Below are positions 49,605 through 61,589 of a stretch of DNA of 64,000 nucleotides, one piece after another. The stretch comes from JABFWF01 sp035539135. Lineage in GTDB: Bacteria > Pseudomonadota > Gammaproteobacteria > Xanthomonadales > Xanthomonadaceae. How positions within the stretch are numbered: the first letter of the stretch is position 1; the number at the start of each line of letters is the position of its first letter. A model generated the notes under the pieces. The model was given only the letters and a program-made list of their open reading frames with translations, was not told the origin of the DNA and did no database searches. The stretch spans positions 248,001-312,000 of the forward strand of contig DATLJD010000008.1 in the NCBI GenBank assembly GCA_035539135.1. The letters are read 5' to 3'. The translations under genes and the position numbers were made by a program.

Positions 49605-50768
49605 TCACTCGACCCGGCAGAACACCGCCTTCAGGTAGCGCGACTCCGGCGCCTGCGCCAGGAACGGGTGGTCCGGCCCGGCGCCGGCGACCTTCAGCAC
49701 CTGCACGCCGCGACCGGCATAGAAGGCCGCGCGCCGCAGCATGTCGAGGAACTGGTCCTCGCTGACCAGCCCGGTGCAGGAGAAGGTCGCGAACAGGCCG
49801 CCGGGTTTCACCACGCCCAGCGCCAGCTTGTTCATGTCCAGGTACTTCTTCAGCGCCGGGATGACCTGTTCGCGGTCGCGGGTCATCTTGGCCGGATCCA
49901 GCACCACGATGTCGAAGCGCTCGCCGTTGGCGTGCGCGTCGCGCAGCCACGGGAAGATGTCGGCCTGCACGAAACGCGGCCGCACGTCGTTGAGCCTGGC
50001 GTTGCCGCGGGCGATGTCCAGGACCGCGTCGTCGATGTCCACGCCGACCACCTCGCTGGCGCCGCGCACCGCCGCGTAGACGCCGAAGCCGCCGGTGTTG
50101 CAGCACAGGTCGAGCACGCGCGCGCCGGCGGCGAACTGCGACAGCCACTGTCGGTTCTCGCGCTGGTCGGCGAAAAAGCCTGTCTTGTGCGCGCCGGCCG
50201 GGTCGGCGCGGAAGCGGATGCCGTGTTCGGTGATGATCGCGGGCGCCGCCGGCTGCGAGCCGCGGAAGTCGAACGACTCCTGCTTCTGCACGTGTTCGTC
50301 GGCGAAGCTGTGGAAGCGGCAGTCCGGGAACTGCGCGCGCAGCGCGTCCTGGATCCACTCGCGGTGGCGGAACATGCCGGCGCTGAAGAATTCCAGCACC
50401 AGCAGGTCGGCGTAGCGGTCCACGACCAGTCCGCTCAGGCCGTCGCCCTCGCTGTGCACGACCCGCCAGGCGTCGCTGACCTCGTCCAGCCGCAGTAGGT
50501 CGCGGCGCAGGGCGACCGCGTCGGCGATTTTGCGCGCGAACCAGTCGGCATCGACCGGCACCTCGCGGCGCGTCTCCAGGATTCGCACCGCGATCCGCGA
50601 GTGGCCGTTGTAGAAGCCGCGCCCGATCCACTCGCCATCGACGCCGACCACGTCGACGATGCTCCCGGGCTTGGGCCGGACCGCAGGCTTTTCCACCAGC
50701 TTCTGGAAGATCCAGGGGTGGGCGGACTTCCAGGCGTTCTTCAGGCGGACGACGGGCAACTCGCTCAT
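49605..50768 (-). CDS. rlmI: Class I SAM-dependent rRNA methyltransferase (RlmI-type, 23S C1962)
   Basis: 387 residues. An N-terminal PUA domain (about 1-75, VVRLKNAWKSAHPWIFQKLVE) and a central RlmI-like linker (FRADPAGAHKTGFFADQRENR) lead to a Rossmann methyltransferase domain. That domain has VLDLCCNTGGFGVYAAVRGASEVVGVDID (motif I), VLDPAKM (motif IV) and TFSCTGLVSEDQF with the catalytic Cys. It probably makes m5C1962 in 23S rRNA. The substrate is inferred from family; RlmK/L-like relatives are the main alternative. Confidence 0.85.
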   Translation of the reverse strand: MSELPVVRLKNAWKSAHPWIFQKLVEKPAVRPKPGSIVDVVGVDGEWIGRGFYNGHSRIAVRILETRREVPVDADWFARKIADAVALRRDLLRLDEVSDAWRVVHSEGDGLSGLVVDRYADLLVLEFFSAGMFRHREWIQDALRAQFPDCRFHSFADEHVQKQESFDFRGSQPAAPAIITEHGIRFRADPAGAHKTGFFADQRENRQWLSQFAAGARVLDLCCNTGGFGVYAAVRGASEVVGVDIDDAVLDIARGNARLNDVRPRFVQADIFPWLRDAHANGERFDIVVLDPAKMTRDREQVIPALKKYLDMNKLALGVVKPGGLFATFSCTGLVSEDQFLDMLRRAAFYAGRGVQVLKVAGAGPDHPFLAQAPESRYLKAVFCRVE

Positions 50769-50804
50769 CCCGCCATTCTACGGCGGGCGGGATGATGCCC
50801 CCCG

Positions 50805-50836
50805 CAAAAGGAAACGGCCGCCTCGCGGCGGCCGTT
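50805..50836 (-). terminator. Rho-independent terminator after the small secreted protein gene
   Basis: On the minus strand, the stem AACGGCCGCC/GGCGGCCGTT with a 4-base loop is followed by TCCTTTTG. It lies 24 bases beyond the stop codon at 50860. Confidence 0.7.
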
Positions 50837-50859
50837 CCGGACGCGTCGCCGGGCGGCGC

Positions 50860-51339
50860 TCAGTTGCCGCTGCGCAGCGACGGGGTCGGGGCGTACTCGC
50901 GCAGCTGCTCCTGCGAGGCCCGCGCCCGGGCTTCGCGCTCGGCCACCGTCTCGCAGCGCTTGGTCACCAGGTTGGTGCCGGTTTTCCGCTCGCGGTGGCA
51001 GATCAGGCGCGAGCCTTCGTCGGACGCCAGGGTCGCCTTGATCTGGCTGAGCGCGTTGGACAGCTCGGTGCGCTCGGCCTCGTTGAGCTCGTCCAGCGAG
51101 CTCACGCCGTCCAGCATCTCGAAGACCTTGTCCTGTGCGCGGCGCACGCGGGCGACGTCGGCATTGCTGAACTTCGCGTACTCGCCGGTCCGCTGGTCGA
51201 GCTTGGCGCGTAGCGCGTGCTGGGTGTTGAGGATCTCGGGCACGGTGTCGTCCACGCCGTCGCCGTCGGCGAACGCAGGCCCGGCGGCCAGCGCGAACAG
51301 GGCGGCAAGGGCGAGGGTCTTGAGCGGAAATGCGTTCAT
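50860..51339 (-). CDS. Small exported protein of unknown function
   Basis: 159 residues with a signal peptide (LKTLALAALFALAAGPAFA). An acidic start (DGDGVDDTVPEIL) is followed by helical segments and a basic region containing two Cys (ICHRERKTGTNLVTKRCET) that may form a disulfide. The end is charged and helical. I do not recognise a family, although similar short proteins are common in Xanthomonadaceae. It lies between aceA and rlmI on the same strand and has its own terminator. Confidence 0.7.
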   Translation of the reverse strand: MNAFPLKTLALAALFALAAGPAFADGDGVDDTVPEILNTQHALRAKLDQRTGEYAKFSNADVARVRRAQDKVFEMLDGVSSLDELNEAERTELSNALSQIKATLASDEGSRLICHRERKTGTNLVTKRCETVAEREARARASQEQLREYAPTPSLRSGN

Positions 51340-51415
51340 CTGGTGTAACCGGGAGGGTGGGAGCAGCAGGTCAGCACAGTCACCGGGTGGTTGTCCATAG
51401 GCCAGACGCCGGGGG

Positions 51416-52711
<1,296 letters not shown>

Positions 52712-52760
52712 GGTGGATGTCCTTCGGTCGGTTGGCGGTGGTCGTTGGCGACAGCGCGGA

Positions 52761-54425
<1,665 letters not shown>

Positions 54426-54473
54426 GGCGCTGGCTCCTGTCCGTGGGAGCCCAGACCGTACGGGGGCGTCTTG

Positions 54474-54501
54474 CTATTTGACAAAGCAGATTTGCCAATA
54501 G
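54474..54501. promoter_or_regulatory. Candidate LysR operator and overlapping promoters between aceB and the regulator
   Basis: An imperfect inverted repeat CTATTTGACAAA / TTTGCCAATAG around a short centre lies in the 111-base divergent gap, the most AT-rich stretch nearby. It includes TTGACA (54478-54483), which could be the -35 of the regulator gene. This is inferred from position and symmetry only. Confidence 0.5.
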
Positions 54502-54536
54502 ATACCATAAGGCTGGCTTATAGGTGGCCTTCATTC

Positions 54537-55466
54537 ATGGCCGACCGGCGACCTGCTACGCCGCGCTTTTCCTACAAGGGCGACCGCCTCAAGCCGCTGC
54601 GCGCCTTCTGCCAGGTCGTGCGGCTGGGGTCGGTGTCGCGCGCGGCCGAGGCCCTGTATCTCAGCCAGCCGGCGGTGACCCTGCAGCTGCAGGCGCTGGA
54701 GCGCGAGTTCGGGGTGCGCCTGCTCGACCGCAGCGGCCGCCGGCTGTCGCCGACCCGCGAGGGCGAGGCGCTGTACGCGCTGGCACGGCCGCTGGTGGAA
54801 GGCATCGACGGGCTGGACGCCGCGTTCCGCGCCGAGGTCAGCGGGCTGGACGTGGGCGAGCTGGACATCGCCGCCGGCAGCTCGACCATCCTCTACCTGC
54901 TGCCGCGTTTCGTCGACGCGTTCCGCCAGCGCCAGCCGGAGGTGCGGCTGAAACTGCACAACGTGACCGGCGCCGGCGGGCTCAACCTGCTGCGCTCGGA
55001 CGCGGTGGACTTCGCGGTGGGCTCGATGCTGGACGTGCCGCCCGACCTCGACTACGCGCCGGTGTTCGAATTCGAGCCGATGCTGATCGCGCCGGTCGAC
55101 CACCCGCTCGCCGGCAAGCCCGAACTCGCGCTCGAGGACCTCTCGCCCTACGGCCTGATCCTGCCGCCACGCCGGCTGACCACCTACCGAATGGTCGACC
55201 TCGTGTTCCAGCGCAACCGGGTGCCGTACACGGTCGCGCTGGAGGTCGGCGGCTGGGAGGTGATCAAGCAATACGTGGCGATGGGCCTGGGCATCTCCAT
55301 CGTCACCGCGATCTGCCTGACCGACGCCGACCGCGCCCGGCTGGCGGCGCGCTCGCTGGCGCCGTGGTTCCCGTCGCGCAGCTACGGCGTGGTGATGCGC
55401 AAGGGCAAGCTGCTGTCGCCGCAGGCGCGCGCGTTCGTCGAGCTGGTGCGCAAGGGCGAAGACTGA
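54537..55466 (+). CDS. LysR-family transcriptional regulator (probable regulator of aceBA)
   Basis: 309 residues. The N-terminal HTH lies about 18-77 (LRAFCQVVRLGSVSRAAEALYLSQPAVTLQLQALEREFGVRLLDRSGRRLSPTREG). The effector domain follows (GELDIAAGSSTILYLLPRFVDAFRQRQPEV, GWEVIKQYVAMGLGISIV), resembling the CysB/Cbl-like group. It is transcribed divergently from aceB with a short shared regulatory gap, so it probably controls the glyoxylate shunt; this is inference from context. The open frame upstream of 54537 lies in aceB antisense. Confidence 0.9.
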   Translation: MADRRPATPRFSYKGDRLKPLRAFCQVVRLGSVSRAAEALYLSQPAVTLQLQALEREFGVRLLDRSGRRLSPTREGEALYALARPLVEGIDGLDAAFRAEVSGLDVGELDIAAGSSTILYLLPRFVDAFRQRQPEVRLKLHNVTGAGGLNLLRSDAVDFAVGSMLDVPPDLDYAPVFEFEPMLIAPVDHPLAGKPELALEDLSPYGLILPPRRLTTYRMVDLVFQRNRVPYTVALEVGGWEVIKQYVAMGLGISIVTAICLTDADRARLAARSLAPWFPSRSYGVVMRKGKLLSPQARAFVELVRKGED

Positions 55467-55481
55467 GCGCCGGACGTGGAG

Positions 55482-56423
55482 TCACTCCCCGGCCTGGCGG
55501 CCCACCCATTCCACATAGCGGCGATAGTGGTGCAGGACGAAGCCGCCGAAGGCCGGGTTGTCGCCCAGCGCGCGCTCGGTCAGGCGCATTTCGCGCGCGA
55601 GGTCCGCCTCAGTGAGGTGATCGAAGGTGATCTTGCGCGGTTCGCTCGCGGTCAGCTCCAGGCCGATCACCAGCTTGCGCCCGCTGCGCGCCGCGTAGGC
55701 GATCTCCGCCTCGGCATGGTCGATGATGCCGTCGTTGCCTTCGGCCTCGTTGCGGTAGTCCATCAACGCGACGTAGTCGGTCAGGTCGGCGACATGCTCG
55801 CTCATCGGGCGGGTGCGGCCGCGCCACGCGATCGGGATGTTGTCCCACCAGAACGGCATCGCCGGGCCGACCGCGAGCCGCTGGCCCGCCGCCGCCTTGC
55901 GGCGCGCGAACTCCGCGGTCATGTCGAGGAAGCCCAGCAACAGTTCGGTCTTGCGCGTGTCCCAGGCGTCCAGCAGGTGCGGCTCGATGTCGTAGTTGAC
56001 GCCGTCGAAACGCTCAACCTCCGCCGCCGCCGCGTTGTAGTCGAGCACACGCTGGAACATCGCGGCGGCGTCGTCCAGCCGCCCGGGCAGCACGTACTCC
56101 TCGGTCTTGAGGTAGGCGGAGCCGAGCAGCGCGTAGACCTTGAAGCCTTCGGCATGGGCGCGGGCGATGAACCGCCGGTAGCTTTCCGGCCGGTCGACCA
56201 CCAGGTTGCGGCCGCGCCACGCGTCGGCGTACAGGTAGAGCACGTTGACGCCATGCTCGCGCAGGAAGGCGAAGGCCTCGTCGGCCATCGTCCGCGACTC
56301 GACCATTGCATAGGAATCGCGCTCCCACACCCACACCGCGCGGTCGCCGAGTTCGGGTGCGGACGCGGCCTGCGCGGGCAGCGCCAGCGCCAGCGCCAGC
56401 AGCAGTGGCGCCAAGGCCCTCAC
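55482..56423 (-). CDS. Exported GH18-like TIM-barrel hydrolase-like protein
   Basis: 313 residues from a GTG overlapping the stop of the preceding gene by four bases. A signal peptide (APLLLALALALPAQAA) leads into a probable TIM barrel: AVWVWERDSYAM, VNVLYLYADAW, GFKVYALLGSAYL. RFDGVNYDIEPHLLDAWD follows, where DGVNYDIE (140-147) resembles the DGxDxDxE active site of GH18 and related families, with Glu147 as candidate acid. Last gene of the five-gene envelope operon. It may trim the polymer during export, as PgaB, PelA or WssD-type hydrolases do. Confidence 0.7.
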   Translation of the reverse strand: MRALAPLLLALALALPAQAASAPELGDRAVWVWERDSYAMVESRTMADEAFAFLREHGVNVLYLYADAWRGRNLVVDRPESYRRFIARAHAEGFKVYALLGSAYLKTEEYVLPGRLDDAAAMFQRVLDYNAAAAEVERFDGVNYDIEPHLLDAWDTRKTELLLGFLDMTAEFARRKAAAGQRLAVGPAMPFWWDNIPIAWRGRTRPMSEHVADLTDYVALMDYRNEAEGNDGIIDHAEAEIAYAARSGRKLVIGLELTASEPRKITFDHLTEADLAREMRLTERALGDNPAFGGFVLHHYRRYVEWVGRQAGE

Positions 56424-58789
56424 GGCGCGGCCCCGGCGCGCACCTGCAGCGGGATCCGGTAGCGCCCCGCGCCGAGACTGCGGCCGGTGTCCGGGTGCGA
56501 CGGGATCACCGCGACGAAGTAACGGCCCGGCGCGAGCTTGCCGAGGTCCACCGCGACCGGCACCTCGCGCTGAGCATGCGGCGCCAGCTGCAGCGCGCGG
56601 CCGTAGAACTCGCCCACCTCGGTACCCTCCTCGTCGCTGACCACCACCAGCGGGACGAAGGTCGGGCTCGGCATCGCCGCGTCGTTGGCGAACAGCGCGG
56701 ACACCTCGATGCGCGCGGGCGGCGCGGGCGACGGCAGTTCCACCGCGCGCACCGCGAAGGGCGGTCCGGCGACCGGGGCCGGTGCGGCGAACGTGGCTGG
56801 CGGATCCGCGTAGGCGACCAGCCGCGGCGCGGCGCCTTCCGGTGCCAGCCCGCCCTCGCGGGCGAACCGCGCGTTGGCGGCGCGGAAAGCGGCGAAGCGC
56901 GTTTCCACTTGTTCCGCCGTGGCCGGGTCGTTCGCCGGCTCGATCGCGAGGCCGTCGGACAGCGCGTACAGCTGGCCGCGATTGAGGTACCACGTCCCTG
57001 ACACGAAGTCGGTCAGCAGGGTCTTGCTCTGCTTGAGCGGGATGTCATGGACGTTGCGGAACGTCGGCGACAGGTCCAGGCCGCGGCCGACCCAGGTCGC
57101 GCGCGCCGGCCGCTTCAGACCATGGCGATGCGCGAGGAAGGCAAGCAGCGACGGCGCGACGTCCAGGTGCGAGGACACCGCGCGCACCCGCCGCGGCTGC
57201 TTCAGCAGCGGCGAATGGATCAGCAGCGGCACGTGGTAGCGCTCGATGCGGTCGGCCATCGGCAGTTCCGGCAGGCGGTGGTCGCCGGTCACCACGTAGA
57301 TGGTGTTGGCATAGGCCGGGGTGCGCGCCTCGGCCTCGAAGAAGGCGCGCAGCGCGTCGTCGGCGTACAGCACTGATTCGTAGATCGGCGCGAAGGCCTC
57401 GTGGGCGGCACGCGCCTCGCCGGCGATGCCCAGCGTATCCAGCCGCTGCTCGAAGCGCGCGCGGTACGCGGCCTGGCCGGGGAAGGCGTAGGGCGTGTGC
57501 ATGCTGATGGTCTGGATCACGCGCAGCGTCGGCGCGTCCGCGTCCGGAGCGCCGTCGGCCAGCACGCGGCGGATCAGCTCCCCGTCGGCGTAACCCCAGC
57601 TCGACTCGCCGCCCGGACTGCGCGGGTAGCCGTGGAAGTCGTGGATGTCGACGATCCGCTGCACCCCCTGGCGCGCGAGGTACAGCCGCTCGTTGTCGAA
57701 GTCGGCGTCGGTGCCCGTGTAGAAGCGCGTGCGGTAGCCCTGCGCGCCGAGCAGCGACAGCAGTCCGGCGTGCGGCGGCATCCGTTCGCCGAGCGCGGCG
57801 AAGCCCTCCGGGCCGAACGGCAGCGAACCGAACAGCGAAGGCAGCACGGCGAAGGTGCGGCCCTGGTTGGCCAGGAAGTTGTCGAAGTACAGGCTGCGCT
57901 GTGCCAGTTCGTCTAGGAAGGGCGTGAAGCTGCCCAGCCTCGCGTCCGGCCCGGAGAACGAGCGGCCGAGACCCTCGACGATCACGAAGACGAGGTGCGG
58001 CGGCTTGTCGCCGTCGGCGAACAGCGGGCCGAGCACGTCCGGCGTGCGGTCCTCGTGCAGGAACGGATGGCGCGGATCGGCGGGTTCCGCGGCGTGCGCG
58101 CTGGCGATGGCGGCCGGCGCCGGCGTGGGCGCGGCGCGGCCGCGCAACCAGCGCAGGTTCTCGGCGACGAAGTAGGCCGGCTTGTCCAGGGCGAGGGCGT
58201 AGGCGTCCTCGCGCGGCCAGTCGGCCGCGGCCGGCTGCAGCGGCGGCAGCCAGGCCAGCGCGCAGGTCAATGGCAGCGCGAACGCGAACGCGCGCGGCGG
58301 TCGCGGCTGCCACCGGGCGAGCGGCCACAGCGCCAGCCACAGCAGCGCCGGCGGCACGATCCAGCCGGCCAGCGCCAGCGCGTCGGTGCGCGCGCCGGCG
58401 CCGACGGTCGTGCGCAGCTCGGCCAGCGAGTAGCCGAACAGCTCCGCGCCCAGCGGTACCCGTGCGGCGAGGTAGAACTGTTCCAGCGCGATCCGCGCCA
58501 GCAGCCACAGCGAGAACAGCAGGCCGACCGCGAACACGCGCGCGCGCTGCCCGCGCAGCCGCAGCAGCGGCCAGGCGAACAGGAACAGCAGCGGCAACGC
58601 GCGCAGCAGCAGCAGTGCGCCGCCGCCGAAGCAGGCCGCGGCGATGCGCCAGCTCGCGCCGGCTTCCGCCGGCGGCAGGGCCGCGTGCAGCGACCACAGG
58701 CCGAGCGCACCCTCGGCCAGCAGCAGCGCCGGCAGCAGGGTCAGGAAACGCGCGAACGCGCCACGACGGTCTTCCCGCATCGCCGTCAC
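56420..58789 (-). CDS. LtaS-like membrane sulfatase-family phosphotransferase
   Basis: 789 residues. Four to five N-terminal membrane helices (about 10-185) precede an alkaline-phosphatase/sulfatase-fold domain. Metal and nucleophile sites match lipoteichoic acid synthase-type enzymes: VIVEGLGRSF (Glu about 269), NQGRTFAVLPS (Thr about 309), ISMHTPYAF (His about 428) and VVTGDHRLPE (Asp-His about 500-501). A C-terminal beta-sandwich follows. It probably transfers phosphoglycerol or phosphoethanolamine to a periplasmic glycan. The GTG start overlaps the YaiO gene stop by four bases; ATG 58780 is an alternative. Confidence 0.8.
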   Translation of the reverse strand: MTAMREDRRGAFARFLTLLPALLLAEGALGLWSLHAALPPAEAGASWRIAAACFGGGALLLLRALPLLFLFAWPLLRLRGQRARVFAVGLLFSLWLLARIALEQFYLAARVPLGAELFGYSLAELRTTVGAGARTDALALAGWIVPPALLWLALWPLARWQPRPPRAFAFALPLTCALAWLPPLQPAAADWPREDAYALALDKPAYFVAENLRWLRGRAAPTPAPAAIASAHAAEPADPRHPFLHEDRTPDVLGPLFADGDKPPHLVFVIVEGLGRSFSGPDARLGSFTPFLDELAQRSLYFDNFLANQGRTFAVLPSLFGSLPFGPEGFAALGERMPPHAGLLSLLGAQGYRTRFYTGTDADFDNERLYLARQGVQRIVDIHDFHGYPRSPGGESSWGYADGELIRRVLADGAPDADAPTLRVIQTISMHTPYAFPGQAAYRARFEQRLDTLGIAGEARAAHEAFAPIYESVLYADDALRAFFEAEARTPAYANTIYVVTGDHRLPELPMADRIERYHVPLLIHSPLLKQPRRVRAVSSHLDVAPSLLAFLAHRHGLKRPARATWVGRGLDLSPTFRNVHDIPLKQSKTLLTDFVSGTWYLNRGQLYALSDGLAIEPANDPATAEQVETRFAAFRAANARFAREGGLAPEGAAPRLVAYADPPATFAAPAPVAGPPFAVRAVELPSPAPPARIEVSALFANDAAMPSPTFVPLVVVSDEEGTEVGEFYGRALQLAPHAQREVPVAVDLGKLAPGRYFVAVIPSHPDTGRSLGAGRYRIPLQVRAGAAP

Positions 58790-60054
58790 CAGCGCAGGTA
58801 GAGCGCGGCCGAGACCGCGCGCTCGTCGAAGCCGTCCACGTTGTTGGCGACGTTCGCACCGAGCTTGAAGCCCCACCGTGGATCCGGGAACCGCACCCAG
58901 GCGACGCCCGCCGAGGCGCTGCTGCGACGGATGGTTTCCCCGGTGGCGCCCCCGACTTCGTCCACGCTGCGGCCGGTGCCCGCGCTCGCCTCCAGGTAAT
59001 CGTCCGCATTGCCGGCGTAGTACCAGCGGGCCACGCCGCGATGGCTGAGGCTGCCGCCGCCGATGCCCGGCACGTGCAGCGCGCGATAGCGCAGATACCA
59101 GTTGCCGAGATAGCGGCCGATGCCGGCGCCGTACATGTCGACCCCCGGGCCGCCGAACTCGAGGCGGTCGTAGCTGCCCGACAGCTCCCAGCCGCTGCCC
59201 ACGCCCTGGAACACCTCCACGCGCCACGCGCGCCGCGCGAACAGGCCGTCCGGATCGCCCTGCTGGTAGCGCAGGTTGGCATAGGCGCGCGACCACAGCG
59301 GCGCGTAGGCGTCCAGCGCCCAGGCGGTGTCGCGGCTGCCGAAACGGTCGGCGTGCAGCAGTTCGAGGCCCAGCGAGCCCCGGGTGAAGTGGCGGCGCAG
59401 GGTGAGGCTGGCGTCGTTCCAGGGGTCGCGGCCGGGATCGAAGGCGGTGTGCTCGGCGCCCAGCCGCAGCGACCAGCGGTAGCCGCCGGCGTTGACGTCC
59501 GGGTTGGCGGTGCGCGGCTGCAGGGTGGCGACGAGGTCGGCCACTTCCTGCGCCGGCAATCCGCGCGCGCCGGCCGCCTCGAAGGACGCGCGCGCGCCGG
59601 CGAGGTCGCCGGCGGAGCGCAGCGCGCGCCCCAGCGCGACCTGCGCCTCGGCCGAATCGGGCTGCAGGGCCACGCGCCGCGCATAGGCGTCCGCCGCCTG
59701 CGCGGGGCGGTCGCTCCACAGGTACATGTCGCCCAGCGCCGACCAGGCATCGGCGTAGCCCGGCTTGGCGGCGGTCACCGCGCGCAGGTCGGCCTCGGCC
59801 TCCGGCCAGCGCGCCATCCAGGCGTAGGTCCGGCCGCGCGCCAGCAGCACGTCGCTGTTGCCGGGCGAGGCCTGCAGCATCGCGTCGTAGCGAGCGAGCG
59901 CCTCGGGTTCGCGGTCGGACGTCGCCAGCGCCCGCGCCTCCGCGAGCTGCTCGACGAAGCCGGGTTGCGGCGTCGCCTCTTGCGCCAGGGCGGGCAAGGC
60001 GGGGAACAGGGCGATGGCGGCGGCGAGCGCCAGCGGGCGCGGCAAACGGGTCAT
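58786..60054 (-). CDS. YaiO family outer-membrane beta-barrel protein with TPR domain
   Basis: 422 residues. A signal peptide (RPLALAAAIALFPALPALAQ) is followed by about four TPR-like pairs (35-175), for example ALARYDAMLQASPGNSDVLLARGRTYAWMARWPEAEADLRAVTAAKPGYADAW. A C-terminal barrel of alternating strands ends in Trp (SAALYLRW), a typical outer-membrane ending. The layout equals YaiO and recalls the TPR-barrel exporters PgaA and PelB. The ATG at 60054 has AGGA upstream; a GTG at 60078 would overlap the glycosyltransferase stop by four bases, as at the other junctions. Confidence 0.85.
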   Translation of the reverse strand: MTRLPRPLALAAAIALFPALPALAQEATPQPGFVEQLAEARALATSDREPEALARYDAMLQASPGNSDVLLARGRTYAWMARWPEAEADLRAVTAAKPGYADAWSALGDMYLWSDRPAQAADAYARRVALQPDSAEAQVALGRALRSAGDLAGARASFEAAGARGLPAQEVADLVATLQPRTANPDVNAGGYRWSLRLGAEHTAFDPGRDPWNDASLTLRRHFTRGSLGLELLHADRFGSRDTAWALDAYAPLWSRAYANLRYQQGDPDGLFARRAWRVEVFQGVGSGWELSGSYDRLEFGGPGVDMYGAGIGRYLGNWYLRYRALHVPGIGGGSLSHRGVARWYYAGNADDYLEASAGTGRSVDEVGGATGETIRRSSASAGVAWVRFPDPRWGFKLGANVANNVDGFDERAVSAALYLRW

Positions 60055-60074
60055 GCAGTAGGTCCTGTGCAGGG

Positions 60075-61589
60075 TCACGCGCCACTCGCCTCGGTCCTGC
60101 GCGGCGGCGTCGCGGGCAGCGGCTTGTTGGCCAGCGCCGGCGCGTGCGGCGTTTCCACGTCCTGCTGCCAGCGCGCGTGCCGGTGCATGCGCCCCCAGCG
60201 GCGGCCGCGGCCGCGCAGGCCGAGGACCCAGCGGAAGATGCCGAGCAGGCGCCAGACCGAAGTCAGCTGGCGATACCCGAAATTTTCCACGATCGCGACC
60301 ACGAACAGGCGCAGCTGTTGCGACGGCCGCGAATACAGGTGGAACGACAGCTCTTCCAGCAGCAGCGCGTTGACCGACAGCAGCACGCCCAGGCCGACCG
60401 AGGCGAACAGGAACACCGCGAACGCCTCGGGCGACAGCAGCCCCGCCAGGAACAGCACGATCACCGCGACGTAGCCGGCCACCTCGATCAGCGGGCCGAT
60501 GCACTCGAAGACGAACATGAAGGGGAAGGCCAGCCAGCCGACCGCGCCGCCGTTGCGGCGGAACATCAGCCGCCAGTTCGGCAGCAGGCTTTCGACCAGG
60601 CCCTGCTGCCAGCGCGCGCGCTGGCTGCGCAGCGAATGCAGGTCTTCCGGCGCCTCGGTCCAGCAGATGGGATCGGGCACGAAGGTGATCCGGTAGGCGC
60701 GGCGCTCCTCGCGCAGGGTGCGATGCAGGCGCACCACCAGGTCCATGTCCTCGCCGACGGTGTCGGTGCGGTAGCCGCCGGCGGCGATCACCCGCTCCTT
60801 GTAGAACACGCCGAACGCGCCGGAGATGATCAGCAGCGCGTTCATCGGCGACCAGCCCAGGCGCCCGAACAGGAACGCGCGCAGGTATTCGACCGTCTGG
60901 AACATCGCCAGCAGGCTGCGCGGCAGGTCGATCTTCGCCAGATGGCCGTTCTCCACGCGGCAACCGTTGACCACGCGGATCACGCCGCCGGCGGCGACCG
61001 TGGTCGAATCCTCGAGGAACGGCTGGACCACGCGGGTCAGGCTGTCGTGCTGCAGGATGCAGTCGGCGTCGACCACGCAGAACAGCGGGTAGCGGGCGCA
61101 ATTGATGCCGGCGTTGAGCGCGTCGGCCTTGCCGCCGTTCTCCTTGTCCACCAGGCGCACGCGGGCATGGGTCGGCGAAGCGAACACCCGGCGCACCGGC
61201 GCGGTCGGCAGGCGGCGGCGGTAGGCCTCGGGGAACTCGACCAGCGAGAACGCCTCGACCACCGCCTCCAGGGTGCGGTCGGTCGAGCCGTCGTTGACCA
61301 CCAGCACCTCGTACTCGGGGTAACCCAGATGCAGCAGCGAGCGGATCGAGGAGACGATCGTGCGCTCCTCGTTGTAGGCCGGCACGATGATCGTCACCGG
61401 CGGCTGGTAGCGCGCGAAATTCTTCAGCAGCATGCGCCCGCCGTGCTCGCGCATGTAGCGGATCACGCCGAACACCGAGACATAGTTGAGGCAGAGGTAG
61501 GCGATGTTGAGCCCGATGAAGTAGGCGAGGAACACCCACTGCATCCACTCCATCGCGGCGACCAGCGCCGGCGGCAGGATCGGGTTCAT
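60075..61589 (-). CDS. Processive family 2 glycosyltransferase (PgaC/hyaluronan-synthase type)
   Basis: 504 residues. One N-terminal membrane helix (about 15-45) precedes the GT2 domain. It has VVNDGSTD (97-104), VVDADC (172-177), TVGEDMDL (277-284) and the processive signature QRARW (323-327). Three or four C-terminal helices follow (about 350-415) and a basic tail. It resembles poly-beta-1,6-GlcNAc synthase PgaC and related synthases; the sugar cannot be deduced. The ATG overlaps the HEAT-protein stop (ATGA). Confidence 0.88.
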   Translation of the reverse strand: MNPILPPALVAAMEWMQWVFLAYFIGLNIAYLCLNYVSVFGVIRYMREHGGRMLLKNFARYQPPVTIIVPAYNEERTIVSSIRSLLHLGYPEYEVLVVNDGSTDRTLEAVVEAFSLVEFPEAYRRRLPTAPVRRVFASPTHARVRLVDKENGGKADALNAGINCARYPLFCVVDADCILQHDSLTRVVQPFLEDSTTVAAGGVIRVVNGCRVENGHLAKIDLPRSLLAMFQTVEYLRAFLFGRLGWSPMNALLIISGAFGVFYKERVIAAGGYRTDTVGEDMDLVVRLHRTLREERRAYRITFVPDPICWTEAPEDLHSLRSQRARWQQGLVESLLPNWRLMFRRNGGAVGWLAFPFMFVFECIGPLIEVAGYVAVIVLFLAGLLSPEAFAVFLFASVGLGVLLSVNALLLEELSFHLYSRPSQQLRLFVVAIVENFGYRQLTSVWRLLGIFRWVLGLRGRGRRWGRMHRHARWQQDVETPHAPALANKPLPATPPRRTEASGA

